Below are positions 1-5,860 of a DNA stretch of 10,041 nt, piece by piece. Source of the stretch: CAYYYG01 sp964591375 (lineage in GTDB: Bacteria; Patescibacteriota; Microgenomatia; UBA1406; GWC2-37-13); the NCBI GenBank assembly GCA_964591375.1, contig CAZQAU010000042.1, forward strand, positions 1-10,041, given 5' to 3'. Positions within the stretch are counted from its first letter, which is position 1; every line of letters begins with the position of its first letter. Made by a program: the position numbers and the translations under genes. Below the pieces are notes generated by a model. The model was not told the origin of the DNA, searched no databases, and saw only the letters and a program-made list of their open reading frames with translations.

Positions 1-1
1 G

Positions 2-154
2 CGTGCCAGTCTTTCAAGGCCCGGAATTTACTGGAATCTTATTGGGATAGCCTTTATAGAAAACATACTATTTATCGCGGGAGGCATTCTTTTTTTCAAA
101 ATGATGTATAAGGCTTCACGAGAAAGCGGCCAGTTTGCCCGTAATGAAGGGTAA
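2..154 (+). CDS. C-terminal fragment of a membrane protein (5' end outside window)
   Basis: The reading frame is open from the left edge to a TAA at 152-154 and gives the last 50 residues of a protein. One hydrophobic segment of about 22 residues (fragment residues 10-32, starting YWNLIG and ending ILFF) is followed by a short basic tail (KMMYKASRESGQFARNEG). This is a last transmembrane helix with a cytoplasmic C-terminus. The helix and tail resemble the ends of ABC-2 type export permeases, which often finish with a similar charged tail, but the fragment is too short to prove that. Its stop lies 2 bases from the stop of the convergent peroxiredoxin gene. Coding status is well supported by the helix-plus-tail pattern; the family assignment is a guess. 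Confidence 0.6.
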   Translation, partial: RASLSRPGIYWNLIGIAFIENILFIAGGILFFKMMYKASRESGQFARNEG

Positions 155-156
155 CG

Positions 157-597
157 TTATTTGATATCTACGAGTATTTGCCCTATATGCATCACCGGAT
201 CAACTTTTTCATAAGTTTTTTCTATTATGCCATCCGGATTTATAAGATACGTATTGCGAAGAATACCATCGTATTCTTTACCCATAAATTTCTTTTTTCC
301 CCATGATCCGTAAGCTTTTATAGTTTCTGCAGTCGGATCACTGAGTAGGGGAAAGTTGAGTGAAAACTTTTCGGCGAATTTTTTATGTGACGCAACAGCA
401 TCTTTCGATATACCAAAGATAACTGCGTTTTTATCTTTGAATTTCTGAACTGCATCACGATATCCACAGGCTTCTTTAGTACAACCTGGGGTATCGTCTT
501 TAGGATAAAAATACAGTACGATCCATTTTCCTTTATAGTGGGAAAGGGAATGGGCTTTGCCATTTTGGTCTGTTAAAGAAAATTCTGGTGCTTTCAT
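157..597 (-). CDS. bcp: Thioredoxin-dependent thiol peroxidase, Bcp/PrxQ-type peroxiredoxin
   Basis: This is a cytosolic thiol peroxidase that reduces H2O2 and organic hydroperoxides using thioredoxin. From the ATG at 597 it is 146 residues, close to the usual 150-156. The AhpC/TSA thioredoxin fold is clear: KAPEFSLTDQNGK at the N-terminus, then the active-site stretch YPKDDTPGCTKEAC with the peroxidatic Cys and a second Cys five residues later (the PrxQ resolving position), and RNTYLINPDG containing the conserved Arg. The frame stays open to a TTG at 624, which would add nine residues (MYKNCYYID) unlike any Bcp N-terminus. I prefer the ATG, which leads straight into the family motif, although neither start has a Shine-Dalgarno site. 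A six-codon open frame (ATG at 637, behind AAGGAAG) sits just upstream in another frame. The gene diverges from the cluster starting at 708 and converges on the partial gene at the left edge. Confidence 0.93.
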   Translation of the reverse strand: MKAPEFSLTDQNGKAHSLSHYKGKWIVLYFYPKDDTPGCTKEACGYRDAVQKFKDKNAVIFGISKDAVASHKKFAEKFSLNFPLLSDPTAETIKAYGSWGKKKFMGKEYDGILRNTYLINPDGIIEKTYEKVDPVMHIGQILVDIK

Positions 598-660
598 ATC
601 AATATAATAACAATTTTTATACAAAAATATCTTGCATACCTATCTTCCTTACATATCTTT

Positions 661-685
661 GACATACTTATTACAGAATAATGTC
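661..685. promoter_or_regulatory. Imperfect dyad in the divergent spacer between bcp and the glucan cluster
   Basis: GACAT at 661-665 and ATGTC at 681-685 are exact inverted copies. Inside them TTATT (668-672) and AATAA (677-681) are also exact inverted copies around ACAG. Either pairing set is possible: a spaced dyad of the kind a dimeric repressor binds, or a 9-pair hairpin with a three-base bulge. There is no T tract, so it does not look like a terminator. It lies 23 bases before the start at 708 and about 64 bases before the bcp start, so it could act on either gene. Function is inferred only from position and symmetry. Confidence 0.25.
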
Positions 686-707
686 TGGCTCATAGTAAGA
701 TGGAGAG

Positions 708-1472
708 ATGAAAAAAATATTCTTTAATATAGCCATTATAATCCATACTTTTTATATTGTAACAACAATAAAAACGATCAATGCCGCAGAAATAGATGGT
801 AATGCTCTTCGACCATGGCGGACACAAGCCACAACCCCAACACCTGTTGAAGAAGAAATTACGCCTTCACCAACAAATATACCCACCAGTATGCCGAGTA
901 AATCACCTGAGCCCTCAACTTCACCCACAGCCGTACCTTCGGTGACAGTTACCCCTACTGCAGCAGTCACCATGCCCATTACTCCGAGTGTAACAATAAC
1001 ACCTAAACTAACCATAACTCCTGTAGTCAGTATTACAATACTGCCAACAGCCACTGCGACACCTCAGCCCGAGAGTAATACGGGCGGTACTGACACTGCG
1101 ATTGTTACAACTCCGACACCCACAGTGACAAATACACCTACTCCCACTGCCACGACAACACCAACACCTATCCCGGTTTTTGTCGGAAATAACCAGCCAC
1201 CGGCTCCCGTAAAAAAAATAGCTGATACGATTTTCAAAAATGTTGTTGTTCCGCCATTAAGTTTCTTATTTCAGCGTCCACAACAAGATTTCTATCAGGA
1301 GAATTCCATAAGTAAGCCAACGACTATCACCTTATCGCTTTTATCGGTACTGTCAATGATTGGGGGGATTTTTATGACTTTTCCCAATACGGTAGCACAA
1401 GTTTTTAGTGATCAGAGCAATCGTATGGCTGTGTATCGAAGTTTAAAGTTATTTAAAACAGGTCAAGTATGA
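708..1472 (+). CDS. Thr-Pro-rich surface protein with N-terminal signal and C-terminal membrane anchor
   Basis: The product is 254 residues and has no enzymatic domain I recognise. Residues 1-27 form a signal peptide (MKK, a hydrophobic core, then INAA before EID). Residues 42-157 are a low-complexity spacer built from TP, TPTP, SPT and ITP units with almost no charge, expected to be extended and possibly O-glycosylated. Residues 158-203 are a short ordinary linker. Residues 204-224 are hydrophobic (a likely membrane helix), and a tail with three basic residues (R243, K247, K250) ends the protein. The predicted topology is a spacer outside the membrane, anchored by its C-terminus. The stop overlaps the start of the GH8 gene (ATGA at 1469-1472), so the two are very probably translated together. 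I infer a structural or scaffold role next to the glucan machinery. The start is fixed by the signal peptide, although the purine-rich GGAGAG lies directly against the ATG (702-707), unusually close for a ribosome binding site. Confidence 0.85.
   Translation: MKKIFFNIAIIIHTFYIVTTIKTINAAEIDGNALRPWRTQATTPTPVEEEITPSPTNIPTSMPSKSPEPSTSPTAVPSVTVTPTAAVTMPITPSVTITPKLTITPVVSITILPTATATPQPESNTGGTDTAIVTTPTPTVTNTPTPTATTTPTPIPVFVGNNQPPAPVKKIADTIFKNVVVPPLSFLFQRPQQDFYQENSISKPTTITLSLLSVLSMIGGIFMTFPNTVAQVFSDQSNRMAVYRSLKLFKTGQV
831..1178 (+). repeat. Low-complexity Thr-Pro coding repeat
   Basis: This stretch encodes residues 42-157 of the surface protein. It is dominated by ACN-CCN codon pairs in degenerate tandem order, densest at 1108-1178 (TTPTPTV, TNTPTPTATTTPTPIP). 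Synonymous codons are mixed, so the array is kept as a protein-level spacer and is not a recent exact DNA tandem expansion. It may still vary in length between strains. Confidence 0.8.
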
Positions 1473-2644
1473 AAAAAATTATTGGGATAGTCTTAATTGC
1501 ACTTAGTATTATTCTTATCTTCATGGTGATGTATCTAAACAGTCGTTATAGCAAAATTAACCGCACTTTTGCGCCTTATACATTGCTTACTTCCTCGTGG
1601 GAAAAGTATAAACAAAAATTTATAAATGCCGATGGGCGGGTGATAGACTTTTCGCAAAACGAAGTTACGACTTCGGAAGGACAAAGTTACGGTATGTTAC
1701 GCGCTGTGTGGAGCGATGATCGAGAGACATTTGAAAAAGTATGGAAATTTACTAAGCAGAATATGAAGCGTGATGCCGACAATCTTTTCGGTTGGCGTTG
1801 GGGAAAACTCGGTGATGAAAAATATGGATTTTTACCTGATGGGGGAGATAACGCAGCTTCAGATGCCGATCAGGATATTGCACTGGCGCTGATCCTGGCG
1901 GCCAACCGGTGGAAAAATAATCAGTATAAAGCAGATGCCAAAATAATTCTAAAAGATTTATGGGACTACGAAACAGCCGAAGCAAATGGTAAAAGATACA
2001 TGATTGCAGGAAACTGGGCTAATCAGCCTAACGAGCTGATTATAAATCCATCATATTTCGGTCCCTATGCCTGGCGGGTTTTTGCAAAAGTAGATAAAGA
2101 TCATGACTGGAACAGTTTAATTGATCCGGCATACCAATTATTGAATGATGTCGGTAGCGCTAAGCTCGATAAAGCAAAAGGAGTCGGTCTGCCTCCTAAC
2201 TGGTTAAGTATCGATAAAAAATCTGGTGAGCTAAGACCACCTAGTATTGGCAATGCGAATACTGATTACTCCTTTGATGCTATGCGTACCCCATGGCGTA
2301 TCGCTTTAGATCATCAATGGAATAATGAACCACGTGCAAAAGCATATCTTGAAAACTCATATACTCATCTGATTAATGAGTATAAGACAAATAATAAAAT
2401 ATTCAGTTCTTACAACCATGAAGGGATAGCCTTAACGACCATAGAAAATCCGGTTATGTATGCGACGATCTTAGGTAATTTATTGGTGATAGATAAAGAT
2501 CTGGCACAAAAGATGTATACCGAAAAAATTATTAAATTGTATTCGAATGCCGATAACACATTCGACAGCAGACTTCCATACTATGAGCAGAACTGGCTTT
2601 GGTTTGGTTTAGCCTTATACAACAATCAGTTAAGAAATTATTAA
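1469..2644 (+). CDS. Membrane-anchored glycoside hydrolase family 8 endoglucanase (BcsZ-like)
   Basis: The product, 391 residues, is predicted to cut beta-1,4-glucan outside the membrane. Residues 4-22 form an uncleaved signal anchor. The GH8 catalytic domain fills about residues 35-388. The key motifs are intact: TTSEGQSYGM at 67-76 with the general-acid Glu70 (the same string is typical of BcsZ cellulases), NAASDADQDIALAL at 128-141 with acidic residues of the substrate cleft, and YSFDAMRTPWR at 267-277 with Asp270 at the family's catalytic-base position. Aromatic residues useful for sugar stacking are frequent. Length matches BcsZ (about 370) plus the anchor. The start overlaps the stop of the preceding gene by four bases, with a weak AGG at 1460-1462. 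The synthase gene follows after 3 bases. In bacterial cellulose operons a periplasmic GH8 trims nascent chains, and the context here supports the same job. Some GH8 enzymes act on xylan, chitosan or mixed-linkage glucan, so the exact substrate is open. Confidence 0.93.
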   Translation: MKKIIGIVLIALSIILIFMVMYLNSRYSKINRTFAPYTLLTSSWEKYKQKFINADGRVIDFSQNEVTTSEGQSYGMLRAVWSDDRETFEKVWKFTKQNMKRDADNLFGWRWGKLGDEKYGFLPDGGDNAASDADQDIALALILAANRWKNNQYKADAKIILKDLWDYETAEANGKRYMIAGNWANQPNELIINPSYFGPYAWRVFAKVDKDHDWNSLIDPAYQLLNDVGSAKLDKAKGVGLPPNWLSIDKKSGELRPPSIGNANTDYSFDAMRTPWRIALDHQWNNEPRAKAYLENSYTHLINEYKTNNKIFSSYNHEGIALTTIENPVMYATILGNLLVIDKDLAQKMYTEKIIKLYSNADNTFDSRLPYYEQNWLWFGLALYNNQLRNY

Positions 2645-2647
2645 ATC

Positions 2648-4174
2648 ATGCTCAGACCACTCATTCATACCGGGACAGTTCAGCGCTCGTTACTTGTACT
2701 AAACATTATAATTGCGCTTATATATTTTTCCTGGTGGTTTTTTCCCTCACATATTGGCAATCCATACCTCTATTCAGCGTTATTTTTCGGTGAGATTTAC
2801 CATATTATTATGGCCTTTACTTTTTGGCATACGATCTGGCCACGCAAACGTGCTTCAATTTCAAATTTAAATTACTCATACCAACCAACCGTTGATGTTT
2901 ACATTACAGTTGCAACTGAACCTATTGATATAGTCCGTCAGACTGCCCTCGCTGCCAAGAACATGAGTTATCGTAACCATACCGTATATTTGCTGAATGA
3001 TGGCTATGTGGCCGGAAATCCACAATGGAGGGACTATGAGCTACTGGCAGAAGAACTCCGTATTAAATGTCTTACTCGAAAAAAAAGTGGGGGAGCCAAG
3101 GCGGGAAATATCAATAACGCTCTCCGCCAGACAAAGGGAGAATTTATTGTTGTATTTGATGCCGATATGGAACCTCATGGCGATTTTATTTTAAAAACGG
3201 TATACCATTTTCAAGATTCAAAAATTGGGTTCGTTCAGACACCTCAGTATTACAAAAATAACAAAAAAAACTATGTAGCCGGCAGTGCGTGGGATCAACA
3301 AGAATTTTTCTTCGGCCCGATTATGGAAGGAAAGGATAGTTATAATACTGCTTTTATTTGTGGAACTAATTTCATTATACGGCGATCGGCATTGGAAGCT
3401 GTCGGCGGTATGTGTGAAGACAATATAGCAGAAGATTTTTTAACTTCATTATTTATTCATCAAAAAAAGTGGCAGTCCGTATATCTACCATACGTGCTAG
3501 CTGAAGGTCTTGCACCGGAAGATCTTTTATCATACTACAAGCAACAACTCCGCTGGTCACGGGGATCATTGGAAATATTATTCCGTCACAATCCTTTTCT
3601 AAAACCAGGGCTTAGCTGGAATCAGAGAATCCAGTATTTATCATCTGCTTTATATTACTTCAACGGTGTAATAGTACTGGTAGACATGCTCATGCCACTG
3701 ATATTTTTATTTACCGGTTTACAAGCAGTTACTACCTCCACTACTTCATTCGCCATTTTTTTTATTCCCTTCATTCTCAGTTCGCTCTATACACTCTATA
3801 AAATATCTGATGGAAATCTAACATTCCGAGCAGTTTCATTCTCCCAATCAATCTGGACACTCCAGATAGTCGCAATCATTTCTATACTATTAGGCAAAAA
3901 AATGGCATTTAGTATCACCCCAAAGCAGGCACAAACAGGCAATTTTATATCTCTCGCGTACCCTCATATCGCGTATACAGTTTTAGTACTCGCAGGCTCA
4001 ATCTATGGAATCTATCGGGAAGGCGTAAACCCGGCTATAATCACCAACGTTGCATGGGGCATGTTTAATGTGTGCATCTTTTTCCCATTCATATCCGCCT
4101 CATATACTTGGAATAAAAAACCACAATTTCAAAACACAGTCAAAAAAATACCCAACCCGGTAATTACAACCTGA
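2648..4174 (+). CDS. bcsA-like: Cellulose-synthase-like processive glycosyltransferase (GT2, BcsA-like) without PilZ domain
   Basis: The product is a 508-residue inner-membrane polymerase expected to use UDP-glucose and pass the chain through its own channel. Two N-terminal helices (about 13-31 and 41-63) precede a cytosolic GT-A domain with the full processive GT2 set: VDVYITVATEP (82-92), LLNDG (115-119), KSGGAKAGNINNAL (146-159), DAD (171-173) for metal-nucleotide binding, FICGTN (236-241, the FFCGS-type acceptor motif), AED (261-263, replacing TED and carrying the catalytic base) and QQLRW (299-303, the QxxRW motif). Helices follow at about 334-358, 366-385, 401-415, 438-455 and 464-485. 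FSITPK at 421-426 matches the FxVTPK gating loop of BcsA. The protein stops soon after the last helix, so the c-di-GMP-binding PilZ domain of proteobacterial BcsA is absent. It follows the GH8 gene by 3 bases. GT2 relatives make other beta-glucans or hyaluronan, but the gating loop and GH8 neighbour favour cellulose or a similar beta-glucan. Confidence 0.92.
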   Translation: MLRPLIHTGTVQRSLLVLNIIIALIYFSWWFFPSHIGNPYLYSALFFGEIYHIIMAFTFWHTIWPRKRASISNLNYSYQPTVDVYITVATEPIDIVRQTALAAKNMSYRNHTVYLLNDGYVAGNPQWRDYELLAEELRIKCLTRKKSGGAKAGNINNALRQTKGEFIVVFDADMEPHGDFILKTVYHFQDSKIGFVQTPQYYKNNKKNYVAGSAWDQQEFFFGPIMEGKDSYNTAFICGTNFIIRRSALEAVGGMCEDNIAEDFLTSLFIHQKKWQSVYLPYVLAEGLAPEDLLSYYKQQLRWSRGSLEILFRHNPFLKPGLSWNQRIQYLSSALYYFNGVIVLVDMLMPLIFLFTGLQAVTTSTTSFAIFFIPFILSSLYTLYKISDGNLTFRAVSFSQSIWTLQIVAIISILLGKKMAFSITPKQAQTGNFISLAYPHIAYTVLVLAGSIYGIYREGVNPAIITNVAWGMFNVCIFFPFISASYTWNKKPQFQNTVKKIPNPVITT

Positions 4175-4192
4175 TACTGAATTATGCAAATA

Positions 4193-4268
4193 GCGAAGGT
4201 ATCGATTTTTGAGCAATGTCGTGGGCCCCACACTAGTGGGTGACGACGCGAAAAAATCGTAACCGAGC
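4193..4268 (+). repeat. Structured intergenic element, copy 1 (upstream of the GT39 gene)
   Basis: The element begins GCGAAG 18 bases after the synthase stop and ends CGAGC 10 bases before the ATG at 4279. An outer stem pairs 4198-4210 (GGTATCGATTTTT) with 4252-4264 (AAAAATCGTAACC): 11 of 13 positions pair, with A-A and T-T mismatches. Inside it, GTCGT (4218-4222) pairs with ACGAC (4243-4247), and CCCAC (4227-4231) pairs with GTGGG (4236-4240) around an ACTA loop. The order and ends match copy 2 at 5753-5852. No T tract follows the inner hairpin, so this is not a standard terminator. It could be a leader RNA, a processing site or a dispersed palindromic repeat; the strand is assigned from its position before + strand genes. 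Confidence 0.6.
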
Positions 4269-4278
4269 AAAAATAAAT

Positions 4279-5727
4279 ATGAAACTCAATAAAATAAACC
4301 TATTTATCCTTGCCGCGATCATCATGCTCGCAAACCTATTCTTACTGTACCGTCAGTCTATACGACTGGATGAATCACAGTCCATCTGGGTTGCCACCAA
4401 ACCACTTTCCGCTATCATACCGTACATCGCCAAAGACGTACATGTACCGCTGTACTTTATATTATTACACTTCTGGATGCAGATCTTCGGAACCGATATT
4501 ACGATTATCCGGTTACTCTCATTTATTTTCTTTATCCTCTCTCTCCCAACCATTTACATTATTACAAAAGAATCAAGCACCAAGAAAATTGCCATACTCA
4601 CCATTATTCTGATAATTTTTTCGCCCTTTATCATGTGGTTTACACTGGAAGCACGGATGTATACACTGCTCATTCTGATAACTTCCATTAATCATTTTTT
4701 CTTTCTCCGGCTATATAACGGCGATGGAAAAAATGGAAAAGTAGAATATGTCATCTCTGCGGCACTTGGTTTATACACTCATTACTTCTTTATATTCTTT
4801 CTTGCCAGTCAGGCAATTTATGTACTATATGAAGCAATTTATATCAAGAAAGCTACCTTCGGTAAAATATTTTTTTTCCTCCTCATCAGTGCAGGAATGT
4901 GTTTTCTCCCCTGGGTAATCTATGTACTTACTCAAGGCGGAATAGCCAACACTCAACCTCTCATTGGTCGTCCCAGTACATTCAACATATTCCAAACCAT
5001 GGTAAACTTTATTTTTGGCTTTCAGAAATATAATATACAGGCAGTACTCGTCTCCTTATGGCCATTACTACTTATCTTATTCTTTGTCGTCTTCACTCAG
5101 AAAAGACAGATTAAGATTCATAATATCGAATATTTTCTGATTACAACATTTTTACCGGTATTACTTGTCTTTGTAATTTCTTATATCAAACCGATCTTTC
5201 TTCCCCGATATCTTATTTTCATCACACCTACCATGTTTTTTATTCTGGCCTGGCTACTGGTGAATGGCACCCATAAACTTTCACCTCTCGTCACCACTAC
5301 CATGCTTGCGGTTATGATACTCTTTCTCATTTACCAAAACAGTTCGGCTTCGACACCGGTTAAGGAAGATTACCGTGATGTCGTTACATATGCCAGCAAA
5401 GCTGCCACACCGCAGGATCTAATTGTCGTGACAGCCCCTTTTACTATTTATCCGATTGAATACTATTACAACGGTGCCGCCCGCTTAACAACCATGCCCG
5501 AATGGAACCGCTACATTGAAGGCCCCATCCCGAGTTACTCAGTGCCCACTATCCAGAAACAGCTAAAATCGTATGAAGGAAAATATGATAGAATATTCCT
5601 GATTCTGTCTTACGACCAGGGATACCAGGATGAACTCGTTCGGTACGTAGAAAACCATTACGCCAGACTCGATAAAAAAGAATTTCCCTCTACTATAGAA
5701 CTAAGAGTGTATAAAATGAGATATTGA
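4279..5727 (+). CDS. Polytopic GT-C glycosyltransferase, family 39 (PMT/ArnT-like)
   Basis: The product is an integral membrane enzyme that transfers a sugar from a polyprenyl-phosphate donor to a target on the outer face. From ATG 4279 it has 482 residues. Family marks in order are RLDESQSIW (29-37) with the acidic pair of the first outer loop, DVHVPLYFILLHFW (53-66, the H-x-P-L-Y motif), EARMYTLL (124-131), YTHYFFIF (166-173) and PRYLIFITP (309-317). About ten hydrophobic helices lie between residues 7 and 352, followed by a soluble tail of about 120 residues (360-482) expected outside. A GTG at 4240 would add 13 residues, but that start lies inside the hairpin element shared with the spacer before the aminopeptidase, so I chose the ATG. 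The gene follows the synthase on the same strand and may share its transcript. The stop TGA is followed at once by an in-frame TAG. Acceptor and donor sugar cannot be read from the sequence. Confidence 0.88.
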   Translation: MKLNKINLFILAAIIMLANLFLLYRQSIRLDESQSIWVATKPLSAIIPYIAKDVHVPLYFILLHFWMQIFGTDITIIRLLSFIFFILSLPTIYIITKESSTKKIAILTIILIIFSPFIMWFTLEARMYTLLILITSINHFFFLRLYNGDGKNGKVEYVISAALGLYTHYFFIFFLASQAIYVLYEAIYIKKATFGKIFFFLLISAGMCFLPWVIYVLTQGGIANTQPLIGRPSTFNIFQTMVNFIFGFQKYNIQAVLVSLWPLLLILFFVVFTQKRQIKIHNIEYFLITTFLPVLLVFVISYIKPIFLPRYLIFITPTMFFILAWLLVNGTHKLSPLVTTTMLAVMILFLIYQNSSASTPVKEDYRDVVTYASKAATPQDLIVVTAPFTIYPIEYYYNGAARLTTMPEWNRYIEGPIPSYSVPTIQKQLKSYEGKYDRIFLILSYDQGYQDELVRYVENHYARLDKKEFPSTIELRVYKMRY

Positions 5728-5752
5728 TAGTAACTTATAAAATTTTAGACGA

Positions 5753-5852
5753 GCGAAGATACCCGTTTAGAGCGACTAATGACGTGCGGACGATCCCGCT
5801 ATTTTGCGGGAGAGGAGCAGGCATTGAGGCGCGAATAAATGCGGTATCGAGC
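5753..5852 (+). repeat. Structured intergenic element, copy 2 (upstream of the aminopeptidase gene)
   Basis: It starts GCGAAG and ends CGAGC 8 bases before the ATG at 5861, matching copy 1 in order and placement. GATACC (5758-5763) pairs with GGTATC (5843-5848). A second arm, 5764-5784, pairs CGT with ACG and TTAG with CTAA around the loop AGCGA, with a TG bulge. A third, TCCCGC (5794-5799) with GCGGGA (5806-5811), has a TATTTT loop. A fourth pairs GCATT (5821-5825) with AATGC (5838-5842). The outer stem abuts the second and fourth arms with no gap, giving a plausible four-way junction. GAGCGA occurs at 5751, 5770 and 5849. No T tract follows any stem, so a terminator is unlikely. Confidence 0.6.
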
Positions 5853-5860
5853 GATGTTAT

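Noticed and set aside
659..664. Perfect TTGACA as a -35 box for the gene at 708
   Set aside because: No TATAAT-like hexamer occurs 15-19 bases downstream. The best match, AATAAT at 677-682, is only 12 bases away, so I do not call a promoter.
752..1054. Open frame of 100 codons on the - strand under the Thr-Pro gene
   Set aside because: Its Val/Gly/Thr-rich product is the antisense reading of Thr-Pro codons. The + strand gene has a signal peptide, an anchor and a coupled neighbour. Other frames opposite or overlapping the named genes, such as those at 318-563, 2599-2793, 6011-6250 and 9058-9330, were dropped as shadows for the same kind of reason.
831..1178. CRISPR-like or DNA tandem array in the Thr-Pro stretch
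   Set aside because: The units are short and degenerate, and they are explained by ACN-CCN codons in one continuous reading frame, with no spacer-repeat alternation.
5794..5811. Intrinsic terminator formed by the TCCCGC/GCGGGA hairpin
   Set aside because: The stem is GC-rich, but the following bases are AGAGGAGCAG with no T run, and the reverse strand has none either.
5753..5852. tRNA-like cloverleaf before the aminopeptidase gene
   Set aside because: The arms do not match tRNA: there is no TTCGA T-loop, no D-loop GG and no seven-base anticodon loop, and the acceptor-like stem has no CCA-side discriminator pattern. It is better treated as part of the shared element.
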